Source: Gordionus sp. m RMFG-2023 (lineage: Eukaryota; Nematomorpha; Gordioida; Chordodea; Parachordodidae). Taken from it: DNA of 64,000 nt. Positions 10,756 through 24,900 of the stretch are shown here, in pieces. The stretch is from NCBI RefSeq assembly GCF_954871325.1, contig NC_088775.1, positions 7,541,561 through 7,605,560 of the forward strand. Direction: 5' to 3'. Numbering within the stretch: the stretch's first letter is position 1; each line of letters starts with the position of its first letter. Under the pieces are notes generated by a model. That model was not told the origin of the DNA and did no database searches. It worked only from the letters and a program-made list of their open reading frames with translations. Both the position numbers and the translations under genes were made by a program.

Positions 10756-12262
10756 CAGAGTTGTTAAAGTAGCGCGCTAACTTTTTTGGTAGCTATAGCT
10801 AATAGCGGCTACTTTTTTATAATTATTTAATTTCTTAGCGCGCTACTTTTTTTGAAAGTATTTAAAAAATATAATGAAGGTAAGTACATACATGAAAATT
10901 TAAATATAATAATACAATTAATTATAATTTTTATGATTTATTATTTAATTTAATTTTGAAATTGAAATATATTTTCAATTTATATTTTTATTTGTATTAT
11001 AAACCTAAATCATGTGTTAATAATTTAAAATGTCATCGCCTATGGATATCCAAATCGTTGAAAGTGATTCAGACAATGATATTGATGAAATGGACGATAC
11101 CAGGGAAGTAAATGTTCTTAATAGCTATAATACAAATTTCCCATTCCATAGATTTGGAAATTTTTTAAAATAAATATATAATCCAAAACTGGCTTTAAAT
11201 TAGGTGTTTAAAATGTAAAAAAAAATATTCCCTCAAATCAATCCAGTAGCTATAACCACAAGTAACACAGAAAGGTAAATTGTCATTTTTACATTTTAAT
11301 AATATTTATTTCATAAGACTGTTCATGAGTTTTAAGGAAATGGAGGAACATCTAAATAAATTTGGTATAGGCGACTCTACATCCAAAAAGACTAATTAAA
11401 TTCAAACCAAATTAATTAATAATGCAAATGACTTTCTCAGAAATTGACTGATAAAGTTATTGTTGATTTTATAATTCTACAGTTCAGCCAATGTCCTTAG
11501 TTGATAATCCATCATTTACCATGATAATTAATATTCTATCCCATGGTACAACAATTTTATGCCGCCAGACACTAATGAATAAAATAGCAGATAACTTTAA
11601 AATGATAAAAGATGCTCTAATAGCAGAGTTATCAGAAATATCATATATATATGTACCACGGGAGATAGTTGGACACATAACAGAAGGTAAATACTTATTT
11701 ATAAATTGATTTGATTAAATATTTTTGAGCTTATTTGGGAATCACAGGCTATTAGCTATACCCTAGGACTTTAATAAGATCTGTGGCATTAACCCTCAAA
11801 ATTATAATAGGATGTCAGACATACGATATACTTGCAAATAAAATTATTGATAATATATTTTATATTAAAAATATGTATATAAGATTAAATACGTCATTAC
11901 CCTCAAGTGCTAATGTCGAGAGATTATTTAGTAAGGCAAAACTTTTACAATCTAATGGTCGCTCTAGACTTGGGATGATAATATTGAAATGATTTTATTA
12001 TAAAAATGCAACAAATTACCATAAATATTTATTTTTCTACCTATATTTTAATATTTATAAATGTTGATTTTTATATATTTACTATATATACAATAACATT
12101 ATAAGCAAAAAATAAAAAATTTTGTAAATTTTTTTTAAAGCTACTTTTAAAAAAATAGTAGCTAATAGCGAGTTACTTTTTTGACAAATAGCGGTAGCGC
12201 GTTACTTTTTTTAACAAATAGAGGTAGCGCACTACTTTTAAAAGTAGAGTTTAACAACTCTG
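10756..12262 (+). mobile_element. hAT-type element, hAT-2, internally deleted
   Basis: Termini CAGAGTTGTTAAA (10756) and TTTAACAACTCTG (ending 12262) form a perfect inverted repeat. They are flanked by a perfect 8-bp target duplication CTCTATAG (10748-10755 and 12263-12270). Subterminal regions repeat variants of GTAGCGCGCTA (for example near 10771, 10837, 12190 and 12222). Inside are short plus-strand remnants of transposase: an acidic leader at 11030-11173, a block at 11491-11709 and the hAT C-terminal region near 11880-11990. At 1507 bp it is too short for an intact transposase, so it is a decayed or non-autonomous derivative. Confidence 0.92.
11030..11992 (+). pseudogene. hAT-2 transposase remnants
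   Basis: Three pieces remain. 11030-11173 opens with an ATG and an acidic stretch (VESDSDNDIDEMDD) and stops. 11491-11709 contains VDNPSFTMIINI and a downstream block spaced as in the N-terminal half of hAT transposases. 11876-11990 reads LNTSLPSSANVERLFSKAK and then GRSRLGM, matching the C-terminal dimerisation motif of the family (LPSSAxVERLFS). The catalytic middle is largely deleted. Confidence 0.7.
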
Positions 12263-12270
12263 CTCTATAG

Positions 12271-14912
12271 TGATGCGTTACTACCTTTTCTCTCAAAAAC
12301 GGGTAATATAACGTTACTAATATAAAAAGAGTAACTTTCTTTCTTTTTTCAGCTATTATTTTTATTGGTCTATTTAGATGTTTTTACTTATATTAGAGTA
12401 AGGCTGTCAGTGGGGATAATATAACATAAATTACCTTAAAGGCCGGCCAAATGAATTAAAAATATTTGGTTTCTTTTTTGAGGAAAGATATTGATGAAAA
12501 TAAGACATCTACACGGAGGCTCAATTTAAGAATTTTGATAAAAATAGACGACAAACTATCAATAGAGAAATGATACATCTTTGAAAAAATCTTTGCAATT
12601 ATTACCAAACATTAAAACCCTGTTTATAAAATATATTACACTCTGACATCCTCAACTTATTAGATGGTGTTCAGTACAGCATAAGCTGTGCTGAGAGGTA
12701 AGTGTCTTTATAAATTTAAAAATGAATTCCTATAAAAATTCTGTCCAATAATTTATATAAATTTTAGGTTTTGTGTAATAAATATTATATGGATTGATGA
12801 AATAGGAAAATATATTTATTTTTATATAGTAATGGTTACGGTAAATGTGACGTTGCTTTTTTGAAATATGTCGACAGTTCTAACAAAATCTAATTTAAAA
12901 TGATGCACAACATTAATTTATTTTTTTAAAAGTTAAATCATATGAACTTTAGTAAAAAAACTATATATACAATATAATTTAGATATATATCATTCAAAGC
13001 CAAAAATATAAGAGGGAAAAGGTGTACATAAGTTATATAAATAACTAGAAATTTTGAGCGCATTATACATTTTTTTAAAATATTAATTATATTTCTAAAA
13101 AAATGACAATTTTTATGGGACAAGTTTATTTATATAAAAAAAAATTTATGTGTTTTTCCTCGTGGATCAACGTTTCCAACAATTCGAATTCCAATGTTGG
13201 GAAGATAACGTATGGCTAGTAATCAAAAGTGTGATACCTAATATTTTAAAATAAAAAAAAATATTTAAAAAGTTAATTAGATTCCCAATTCTCTCAAAAT
13301 ATGAAGAAAAATAAAAATATCTAAAAAGGACATCAGTGAAAGATCCTCACATACAAATAAATAAATTGATTTGATTTATATTCTCCAATTTGGGGTAAAA
13401 TTGAGTTTAATAATCATTTTACAATCTTAAGATCTCATTCTCTTCATCTGATCTTTTATATTATAATTCAAAAAAGAATGTGTCTAACCATTTTTCATTA
13501 TGAAAATGACGACTGGTATAATAATATATCCATAGCCCATATCAGACCTATTAGATGTTTAATCATCTCAACCCCTATCAAAGGTTGGTAGCCTCGACCA
13601 TGGAAAATTTTAATTATATTTTCATTCCTGCTTGTAATTATTTTTATGAAAAGGAAGGGACGTAAATTTGCCCTATTCTAAACTGATAAAATATTGTCTC
13701 AGCCAGTAAAAAGATTATCACAGGTTGCCCAATCGGGGTATTTTTTTGCTTAGCTCGCCTTGGCTACCCACCAGATCTATAAAATAACGAGTCATGTAAT
13801 CCCTTTATTTTACTCCACAAAAAAAAATTGGCTGCGTTTAAACAAATAGAATATAATCATTTTAAATTAAAACTGACCAATAAAAATTATAAAGAGGATA
13901 AGATATAATTGTCATAAGCAATTAAAGACATTTCAAAGACGGAACATCCGTTAAGTATAAAAAAAATATATATATGTTTTTCAATTTAAGGATTTTTAAA
14001 TACTTCGAATATCCAAGTTCCAGTAGTTGGTATGTAATCCAAGAATATTACTCCCATCTTTTTGCAAGCTATTCTAAGTCGCTTCTCGTAGTTTATTTCT
14101 TCTATTCGATCTATGTCCTTAATTATTTTATATTATTTTTTTTAAAAAATAATATCATTTTAACTAATAAAAATATACAAATTATTTATTAAAAAATTAA
14201 ATATTTTAAATTATTAATTTCGTTCGCACATTTAGTTTTAATCTTAATTCGTTTATAATTTTCATTAGTTTGTGTTAACTGTGATGATTGAATAAATATA
14301 TTTTTCGGAAACCAGCAGAGGTCAAAATTCCGATTATTTATAGCCATTACGGCCCGGAATTTATCGAATCTCGTTATTTTATATAGAGTTTTTAAAGAAA
14401 AATATTCAAATATTTTTGAGCAAATTTTTTATCTAAAAATGACAAAATATTTTAAGATAAAATCAATAAGATTTATTTTAAAATTTTTTTTTCAAAGATT
14501 GATTTTTTTAAAAAAATCTTTGTTTTGAAAATTTTCTTCAAGTCATATTTTGAATAATGTTTCAAAGGTACATTAAAAAATATGCGCGTTAGGTAAATAT
14601 TAAGCAGGATTGTGAACCCAAATTAGGGTTCAGATATTTTATTTGTTTGGTAGGGCATTTTGAGACCACAGATCACACAGACACCGTATGGGAAATCCAC
14701 TGAACCCTGAGTAACATGGACCTGGAGCGAGGCCTCTTTCAGAAAATCGGTTTCGATTAAGTTCCTGTTAACAAAATTCCTGCCAAATAGAGTTTAAAAT
14801 TTCTGAACCCATATTCTGGTTCAAAGCCCTGGTTCGTCCAGGTTTATTCTATTTACTATTTTACGGCTCTATCCAAGATCTAAAGGACTCGATATTTATT
14901 TTAAAAAATTAC
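12271..14912. other. spacer downstream of the last recognised NUP98 exon
   Basis: No further NUP98 exon was found on the minus strand despite a directed look for the W-x-F-x-V-x-HF cleavage-site pattern. A plus-strand 72-codon frame at 13974 and a minus-strand 61-codon frame at 12938 are low-complexity and look non-coding. A stretch at 14590-14880 has more balanced composition, but no family was recognised. Confidence 0.45.
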
Positions 14913-15998
14913 TCTGACAGGGCTCAACGTGGTTTTATCTTTGGGCCAGGTATTGTGGAGCGAAACGATGGCCCTTGTATTCATTCCTTCACCCAAAACT
15001 GGCTTTTCGCTTTCTTCGGGGTATATTTCCACGTTTTTAATTTCGATGTAAACTGAATAATAAATACGAAAAGTTTTTTAAAAAAAAATTAGGAGCGCGA
15101 AGATTTAATTTTTTAAAAATAATAAAGAATACTATATAAGATTTGAAATGAAGGACTTGAAGGATACTTAAAATTAAGTTTGAAATGATAAATGATAATT
15201 ATAAAGAAGGATGAGATATTATTATCAAAAAATATTCTTCATATTTCAAAAATACAAATTATAAAGAAAGAAAGGATCTTCGCATTTGAAACTTAGGAAT
15301 AAGTAATGATCTACTACCATCTTTATCGATATTCAACCCGATAACGTTAATGGGGCCAGGGAAAGTTATGGATCCATAGCCCTTACGGCCTATGACAAAG
15401 TCAGAGACCAGCAAGCATTTCTTTTTGGAATTATTTTCTGGAGAACCTTTAATCTGGGCCCTGAGTCTTCTGTAACACTCTTCCTCGTCGGGTTCCGTGT
15501 AATATCTAAAAAAGATCATAAGAGTTAAAAAAAATATTGAAATTTTTTTATAGAGTAAAAGTCAAAGAATGACCTATATTAGGTTGGTAATTTTTTTTAA
15601 ATGGCATGACAGCGAAATTGTAAGTCATATCGAATATGAGAATATATTAGCTGTCTTTATTGATGATAAGTGTATAGAACTATTGACGGTCAATGGTCCT
15701 GTCCTATCGGTCTTAGACCGGAACGAGACCGATTAATGGACCAGCTTTTTTTCCTCCTTAACTTATAAGAATTAATGAAACATTTTCTTTCTATCTATAT
15801 TTCCATTACTTCCACATTAGGGTATCTCTATTTTTTTTATAAGGATTAACACAAACTTACCCCGGTTTATTGCATTTGAACAGGGGTCTATCTACCACAA
15901 TCTTCGGAGGGGATATAAAACGGTTTTCGTAAATGATTCGGTTATCATCTTCCGTTATTTCGTTTTGAAAATTTACGACGGGAATATTTGATACTTCC
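14913..15998 (-). other. NUP98: NUP98 autoproteolytic domain, N-terminal two-thirds
   Basis: Exon 15998-15861 ends FKCNKPG and splices to YYTEPDEEE. Exon 15505-15318 reads [20 protein letters not shown], matching the conserved [16 protein letters not shown] core. Exon 15052-14913 reads [20 protein letters not shown], then [20 protein letters not shown], matching [24 protein letters not shown]. The exon ends at a phase-0 donor (AGA|GTAATT). The conserved end of this domain, with Trp and the His-Phe/Ser cleavage site, should follow but is not visible. Confidence 0.93.
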
Positions 15999-18900
15999 CT
16001 ATATGGGTAAATAAAAGAGAATCATATATACTTTTTTTTCTCACATTCCTTATTTCACCTTCCATTTTCTTTCTCTTTCTTCCCTTCCTAATTGCTGTAT
16101 TTCTTTATATACTTAAAAACAAATATTATACCTTTCTGAAGGGCCGTCAATTCTATCTCGTAATTTATTATCAGCTGTAAATCTTTCGACCGGCCTTCCA
16201 TTATAAACATCTGACGAGAGCAATAAGGAAGAGGAAAGGTTATCGGGTGCGAAGATATCGTTTTGGGCCGAAATGTTTGAGTTCAATATACTAGCATTGG
16301 AGTCAAAATTTGTAGTATTTACATTAGAATCAGGCGATCTCGTGGATAATTTCGGAGTCAAGTTCAATTTTTTTATGTTTGACACATTTCTTTTAGTAGA
16401 ATCCAGTTTTGGGCTTCTAAGTAGAGAAGGAGATCCTATGTTTCTGGGGGAAAGCAAGGAAATATTGTTACGCAAACTGTCATGACGGCGCCTAGGAACA
16501 AATTCGTCAGCTAAACTATGAGCGTCGGCATCAGGCGAATCTTCTGGTAACCGAGCAAATAATTGCTTCTAAATAATGTTTTATTTTTTTTGTTAAATCA
16601 TGTAGAAATATGATTCAGAATTTTACCATTCGTCCCCAGGTTGAAAGAAGAAATATTAAAACAATGTTTTTATGACTGTATATAGTCACGTGTGGTGAAG
16701 GGATAACCATTTATAAAATTTACATCGAAGAAATATAGGTTAAAGGAGCAAATAATACATAAACTAAGCTACATTAAATAAAAAAAATATAATTTTATAA
16801 ACTTTCAGATAAACTAAATCAACGGAAATCCAAAAAATTAAATAAATATGTTTATATCATTCATTTGCATCTACCAATTTAGCACTCTCCGACTGTTTTG
16901 TACCCCCACTCCAATTGGAAGGGAAGATAAATGAGCCGTTGTTATACAAGGAAAATGGGGATAGATCTCTGCTCCTGTTGGAAGAGTATCTGGCAGATAG
17001 CTGAGCCAGTGGGGAAGGATGGTATGGAGCAGAAATTGAGGAAGCGTTCTTGAGCGAAGAGTCTACTTGACTCTGGTCTGGCATAGTTTTCTATATTAGA
17101 TTTTTTTAAAAAAAGGGTTAAAAATAAATATATCAAGTATACCTATATTTAAAAAATTTCGTTTTTCTCGAGTTATTATATAAAGTCCTGAGTAAATTTT
17201 GAAGATTACTTTTTAAAGATGAAAGATTTTCGATCAAATAAAATGTTAAATATTTTTTTTGCAAAACTTTTATAAGTAAATATTCTGTTATTTTCATTCT
17301 TGAAAAATTCTTCAAGATAAATAACAATTATTTTTTTCACACTCCTATAAAATCAGAGGTGAGCCAATATAATTTTTTTTTTAGAAATGGATTCTATAAT
17401 AACCTTAATATCTTTAATATGACTTTGGCCGACCATAGGAACGTCCCCGTAAGGCATAAGCGTAACCATGTCCAGTATCTGCTTGCGTAAGGCCGAAAGG
17501 GCGATGTTGTTAGGGTCTAAGACATTAGTGCTCCCGAGAGGAGCATTTTGGGGGAATAATTGTGGTTGTTGATTCATTTGGAGTTGCTGCTGACCTTGCT
17601 GAAATAAGGAAGGCTGTTGGGAGGGCTGGAAAGATGTGCCTGAATTCAAATGTTTAAACATAACTATTTTTCAAATTAGAGTTGAAGGGGGGGGGGGGTT
17701 CTTGATACTTCAAATTGATATAGAAATTGGGGAAAAAAATATTTTTAAAAATGAGCAAATAAATCTCACCGCCAGTGCCGAACATATTCTGTTGTCCAGT
17801 GGGGAATAAACTACTATTGGCTGCGGTCCCGCCAAAAAGACCGGTTCCTGTCCCGAAAGCGGATATGCCGGTAGTCGCAGCGGGGGCTGGAAATAACGAC
17901 GACCCAAAAAGCAAGCTATTTGTCGCCTGCGGCTGAGATTGGGGTTGATTGAACAGGTTGAAGCCGCCAAACCCAATGGAGGGGGCGGATGATACAGCAG
18001 CGGAAGCTGCCGAGGGAAACATTGAGGAAAATCCGCCTCCAATAGCACTGGGTGCACCCATATTAAATGGTTGAACAGCTGCTAAGGGTCCCGGCTGAGT
18101 CTGGAGAGGTTTGAATAAAGGATTGGCGCCAAAAGAAAATCCCCCGACACTTCCCGTAGGAAGGGAAGTCGCTTGTGGTTGGGCACCAAATAGAGATTGA
18201 GGAAACTATTATGTATTAGATATCATTGAGAAAAGAAAGGACTTTAAAAAAGGTAACAAATAAATTTTGGATATATAAATCTATAAAATAAAAGGTCCCC
18301 TATAATCCGAAACTCATAAATAGCATTTTTGCGTGCCCATTCCGTTCGCTTTGGAAACCTTTGCGGAATTCCCAATTTACACGAAATTCCGGTTAACCGT
18401 CTCTAGAACATGCGCAGTGAGTTGCTATTTTAACCACTTAATAATTTTTTCTGTAAGAAAATCTTTATTTTATTCTTATAAACTTTATAATCGATAGATC
18501 CATATATACCATCTTTTATAACATAACTAATACCAATTAGAAATGTAGACAGAATTTTTCTCTTGTAATAAAAACAAATAAAGACATATGAAGCAACGAT
18601 TTTCATCTTGCTGTAGATTCTGTATGATAATATTAGCGGATAAGATAAATTCCCCAGATGTATAATACTTGTATGAAAGTGTTCTCTGGATAATACTGAT
18701 TTATCTATATTTATTGCTTTGGGGATATTTTTAGACACTGATGTTAGCACCCATTATTTTTTTCTGATAAAGAATAAAGATTTGCCTGTTATTAAGTAGG
18801 TCTACAACAAAGAAAGTCAGCAAAATGAAAAGAATCTTACAGCGTACTAATATATAAATTATAAAGGAATAAAATCTAATGGTGTTTCCAATTGTTTGAA

Positions 18901-21900
18901 AGGATTAAGTGATTAGATAGAAATTTAAAAAAACACATTATGACTTTGTTTGATAAAAGGAATATAAAAAGGTGTTTAAGTCAATTTTTTAGGCTAAAAG
19001 TTTGGCTAAGCCATCTAGGTATAATGATTATAATTTTATGAATTTTTCATAATAAATATTATTGAGATAAACAGAGAAATAACCCATTCATTTCTTTCCC
19101 TTTCGATATCGAAAAATTTGCAAAAAAATTATTTAAATAGTTATACCAAATTTATTTTACTCCCAAAAGTAGATGATGTTAAATAAAATTTTGGTTGTCG
19201 AATCTCGGAGAAACCTTACATGTTGCCCTAATAGCAGCATTAAATTGGAGAAAAATGTAGCATCTTATAGAGTAAGATGCTCAACTGTTTATGGAGCTAT
19301 TCTATATGGAGGGTTTAATATTAAATTAATAAATTAGGCACCATATTTGAAAATATAGATCTTCCTGTGAACAAATTTATTTTTCTAATCTTTTTGCGTC
19401 CAGAACTTATATAAATGACAGTCTTAGTTTAATAGGGTTGGCACAAAGTACTATTGAAAAATGATAAAATATATCTATACCTCTTATTCTAGGTCTGCAA
19501 TATTTAAAAAGAGTTGCTGCCATACATAGGCCATCTCAATTTTAAAAATAGGGGAACCCTGGACATGTGATCTAAATAGATGAATCCCATATTTTTAAAA
19601 GGAAATATAACACAGGGCGGATTTTAAAATCAAATGTCATTTGGGTTGTAAGTGGGATATCAAGGGATGTTGAAAAATTTTTTATTATTGAAACTGAAAA
19701 AAAGAGATAAAGATACCCTTCTGGATATAATCAGTAATCACGTCCATATTGATTCAACTATAATGATGGACAAGAAAGGGGTTAATTAAATATTTATAAA
19801 TCTTAAGATTTAATATTTTTTTAAGTTATAACAATCTAAAATGGATATGATCATTACTCGGTCAATCACTATGTTTAATATTACAAAAATAAGAATATTC
19901 ACATATATATGTATATATGTGACAATAAGATTTCCTTCCTGTTCAAGTAATACTCGCGTTATGAACCTTCCATAAAGGCTCAATACTTTGAGTATGGGTC
20001 AAGATATCATTTGAGTAAAGTTTTTACTGTGATTAACGGAGTCATATCCATTTTCATTAAGATTGTTATAACTTGATAAAATACTAAATTTTAAGATTTA
20101 TCAATATTTAATTTACCCCTTCCATATGGGCGTGATTACTGATTATATCCAGAAGGCTGTATCCCTCAGTTTCAGCAATAAAAAAATTTCCATCACTCCT
20201 TGAATCACACCTACAACCCAAATGGAATTCGATTTTAAAATCCTCCCTGTGTTATTTTTCCTTTTAAAAAAATATGGGATATTTATTTCGATCACATGTC
20301 CAGTGTCCCCTATTTTTTAAAAAGAGATGGCCTATGTATGGCAGCAAATGCACACCTAAAAAACTTATGACATATTTTATAGATATATTTTACTATTTTC
20401 CAATAGCACCTTGTGCGAACCCTATTAAACTAAGACTATTACTTATTGAAGTCCTAGACACAAAATGATATAATAGAAGGATAAATTTCTTGACAGGAAG
20501 ATTTATATTTTCAAATATAGTGTCTAATTTAAAAATTAATATAATAAACCTTCAATAAACATGATGAACATGTTACTCTATAAAGATGCTGCATTTTTCT
20601 CCAATTACATGCTATTATGGCAACATGTGTGATTAATAAGAAAGTCATGATGTTTAAAATGCCATAGTTATTGTATATGAAATTACGATCTCGGTAAAAT
20701 ATATATAATCCATAAAAAGGGGGAAAAAATACTATACCTTAAATTAATATTTATTAATTATAAAATCCCAAACAAATAATGGCCTAATAAAATACACCAA
20801 TTGCCGATGGCATATTTGTTTAAAAAAAAAATATTTAAAAAAAATATAAATAAAAATAATTTTCTCTAAATTCAATAAATTACCAAAATTTTAAAATTAC
20901 TTAGTTGTAAACTAATATAAATAAACAATGTAAAATCGCCAGAACACATTTAGGAATTTTTGAAATTAAATCAACTTACATTTTTTTCATCTAGCATTGA
21001 TATTTGATAAATCTTTAATAGATTTTTAGATTCTGAAATTTTAATTTCAATTTTTTTAAAAAAAGCGCAATTCATAAATCTTTTCAATTATTTTTATTTT
21101 ACTCAAAACAGTAAAAAAAATTTAAGATTGAGAAATTAATGCAAAATATACATAAAATCTTTTTTAAATCAATGTTAAAATCTTTCTGAGGTTTTAAGAT
21201 TTTAATGAAACCGTATGTTAAATTTTAAAATTTAATTTTGCCCATGTTTTAATTTTTACATTATAAAAACAGGCTTATTCTTCTTTTTCGACAGTTTCAA
21301 AATTTTGAAAAATAAATTATTTTTTGATATTGTGAACACCCCCTTTTGAATATTAATGTTAACGGGAATATTATGCATGCCACCCAGCGAGATATTTTGA
21401 GATTAAAAATTAAGTTCGATATGTCTTGGAGATCAGATTTTATTTCCTAACAAAATAATTCTAAATAATAAAATATTTTTTTTATGTCTCTAAAATACAC
21501 AAATAGATTTAGTCTATCTTTCCCAAAAATATTGAAATAAATTATACTGCAGTTGGTGCAGATGATGCAGCATTGAGGGGGCTTGTAAAGGAGAACAAGG
21601 AATTTGAAGGGGCAGACGACTGTTGGGCAAGGCCCGGGAAGGGTGGAAAAGCAGATGATCCAGCTGCCCCAAAAAATGAGGGCGCTGGTGCAGACGTAGT
21701 TATGGCACCAAATACTGGGAATGAAGGTTTTGCTACTGCGGGTGAAGAAAAAAGGCTGAAGCCAGTTAACCCAGAGGCTGTTTGTGGAGTTTGACCGAAT
21801 AAAGATGGAGCAGTGGTTGTCGATGGTTGACCTTTTATATATTTTTTTTTAAAAAAACAAATTAGAAAAATAATATTAAGGTGCTATGAAATTTATACTT

Positions 21901-24900
21901 CTTATTTCCTAGTGGAGCTATATATCAAAATTACCAATAGAGTGAATACTTAATTTAATATGATAATCAATAGAAATTGTTTCTCGGGTGAATATTGTAA
22001 CTGTAAATTAAAAATGGGGTTTACTGTCATCTAAAAGCCATTATTTCGGGTCTCATCCATCTCAGCACAGAAAAAAACTAGCTTAAAGGTGCTGTAATTA
22101 GAGTCCAAGAAGTTGGTCTTTTCCAAATTTTTTTAGGAAACAGCTTGGCTAGAAAATTTATATCTAGCACAAAACAGTCGGATTCCTTATACAAATTTTT
22201 AGGCCCAAGCCAGGCCATATCCAGTTCTGATATAGCTTCTGACCAACTTACAGGGTTATAATTTATAAACATTTTGGAAGAGGTGGGCAACCAGTTAAAA
22301 TTATAATTAAGATACTATGGCTCATCTTTCATATAGGCCACTGAAAAAAATATGCAATTCATTTATTAAAACATAAACAATTATTTAATTTTTTATTTTA
22401 AAAACTAACCGAAATTGAACGAAAATGCCGAACCAGTGGACGGTGCCACTATATTGGAAGCCGAGCCTAGGGCAAACTTATTAGCGTTACCAAACATGCC
22501 GCTGGCACCACCAATACCCGTGCCAAATAGAGAACCAGTATTAGCGGAAGTCACCTGCATTGCCAAAAAATAATAATTTAACGTGAAACAATATTTATTA
22601 CCCTTTCTTTGCTGCATTTAATTTACGATCAATTTATCATGCTATTGTGTCATCACGATTTAAAACTGATTTTGGGGAAGGGCTAATGCAAGAAAAGGAG
22701 GGGAACCTTTTTGACTCTAGCTAAATAGACCAAATTTTTAGCCTACGTTTATCAAGAAATTAGTATTATGCGATTTGATTAGGGAAAATTTAGAAAAAAA
22801 ACATATAACATTGTAGTAAGCTAGTAAATAAATAATTATGCTATTTATTTCGTGATAAACCCATTTTCGCTCGCAAAGAAAATGAATTACGCAAATTTAA
22901 TTGGACGTAACCTTAGAAAAAAATCCATAATACTCACGTGATTATATATCAAATCAAATTTATTTTTAAAATTATACTATATAATTTCGTAAGAAAAAAA
23001 AGTTACTTGAGCTGGCTGTCCAAATAGGGATACACTTGTGGTGGCCTTTCAATTATGTAAAATAGATTTTATTGAAAAAACATTATAAATATTATAATCA
23101 TTCATTCATTTTTGCAGATTGATTTACGTTGTTAATTTAGGGAAATTTTTTTAAAGCATATGGAGGTGGCTTAGCTATTATTAAAGCCAGGCAAAGTAAT
23201 TTAATAGATGATCCAGTTTATATAATTTTATAACTATGCTTAGCTATTATCAAAGCAAGATGAAGCAATTTAACAAATGATCCAGTTTATACAATCTTAT
23301 AACTATATTAATTTTGTACGAAATTAACATTTGGCTAAATGGAGATTTTACCATGAATTAAGACTTAACGTGTTTAGGGGTAAAATCGATATAATAAAGA
23401 AAAAATTTGTGTTCGTACACTGCAAAATTATATAAGCTCGATCAGAGATTTGAGTCAATTTAGGTGCTAGAGTAGAAAAAGATTGGGTGTGTTTAAATCA
23501 AATTTAAATGCATTAAGCACACTTTCGTCTTTCCATACTGCTAATAATAAATATTACAAAGTATTACTAAAATTATATGTATAAATAAAAGTAATATACT
23601 TGTGGTTGTCCAAATATCGAGAGATTGGAGGCCTTTTAAAAAATATATATTTTCGATTTATATGTTATCTAGTAAAGAATTTAAAGCGCAAAATAAAAAT
23701 CTAAGTGACAATTATTATAGATTGGCATTAGGCAAAAGAAAATAAATAAAAGAAAGTTAAAAAAAGGAAAGAACGTTTAAAAAAAGGAAATAAAATTTAT
23801 TTCTAATGCCTTAATATTTTCATTGAAACAAAATATAACAAATACAGGGCGAGCATTTATTTTATTAAGGATCATGTTATCTAATCATCCTGCTAAATGC
23901 GAGCAAAAAATATAGCCACCAATATCTTAAGTAAATACTTTAAGAAATGCTAAAATGAGAATATATATATTTTTAATATCTTACTTGAGGTTGCATGCCA
24001 AACAACGATGGGGTAGTTGCAACCTTTTATAATATTATATTTTATATATTTAAAACAAATTAAATTCATCTTTCCATTCAATTTATTTATAATTCTAAAT
24101 AAATATTCCTTTTTCTTAGATTTATTTATTTCTTTCAACTATCCTCTTTTTTTAAAAAAATAGTAAAAAACTAATTACAGCTGCAGGTTGTCCAAACATT
24201 CCAGTAGAAACGGTTGTGGTAGCTCCAAAAAATGTTTGACCAAAAAGTCCCGAGGTTCCAGCTTTTAGGGATAACAGAAGTGAGAAAAAAATTAACTTTT
24301 TATATACTATAATCCTAGATTAAACAGGTTTTCACTTATTAATTATATATATAACAATACATCATTTCAAAATAAGGGTAAAGGGAGCTCACAATTCCCC
24401 CATCCCCACAAGTCAATGATGCTGGGACATCATGTGTAAAATAGAAAAAAAATCCAATATAAAATGGATACTATATATGTTGGCTAAGATAGCATCAGCT
24501 ATAATTTAAGTAATTGCATAACCCCTGTGTAGAGGGCATAGGAGATTTTTGTAAAAATGAGATAAGAGGGGTACAGGATCGACATATTGACATCAATATT
24601 GACCTTTTGAATGCAACATTGTTTGATAAAACCTATCACAGTTTTATGTTTTAAATTATTTTGGCCCAAAGCTTGGTTATAAATTTTTTTAGCCCCTTTG
24701 CTTTATAAGTATATTAAATTTATTGGTATATATTTCATTTATTCAATTCTCTATAGGCATTTTTCCCATATATTTATTATTTAAAATAATATATGCTTAT
24801 ATTAGTGATTGGCCAAATAATATCAGCCCCTAAAAAGCAGTATTGGTGTGGTACAACCGCCTCTAATTAAAACTTTGTATAAAAATAAATTGATCTTTAC

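Larger units (their letters stand above)
19190..20670. mobile_element. two Merlin-type transposon copies in inverted orientation
   Basis: The left arm (about 19193-19880, plus) and right arm (about 20040-20665, minus) are inverted, imperfect copies of one element. Anchors: TTGGAGAAAAATG with AGCATCTT in both, AAGATTTATATTTTCAAATA against AAATATAGATCTTCC reversed, and CCTATTAAACTAAGACT against AGTCTTAGTTTAATAGGGTT. Both encode remnants of an ISXO2-like (Merlin/IS1016) DDE transposase. The pair sits inside the 3342-base NUP98 intron between exons 21831-21548 and 18205-17770 and would fold into a long hairpin in the pre-mRNA. Confidence 0.8.

Noticed and set aside
13974-14192. Plus-strand frame of 72 codons near the end of NUP98
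   Set aside because: Low-complexity Phe/Tyr/Ile-rich product, no motif, composition of spacer DNA.
17710-18057. Second minus-strand frame overlapping the NUP98 exon
   Set aside because: Different frame from the FG-encoding one and lacking FG units; only the other frame fits both neighbouring splice phases.
21573-21794. Plus-strand open frame of 72 codons, rich in Gly/Ala/Glu
   Set aside because: It is the antisense of NUP98 exon 21831-21548, whose FG repeats and splice phases are clear on the minus strand.
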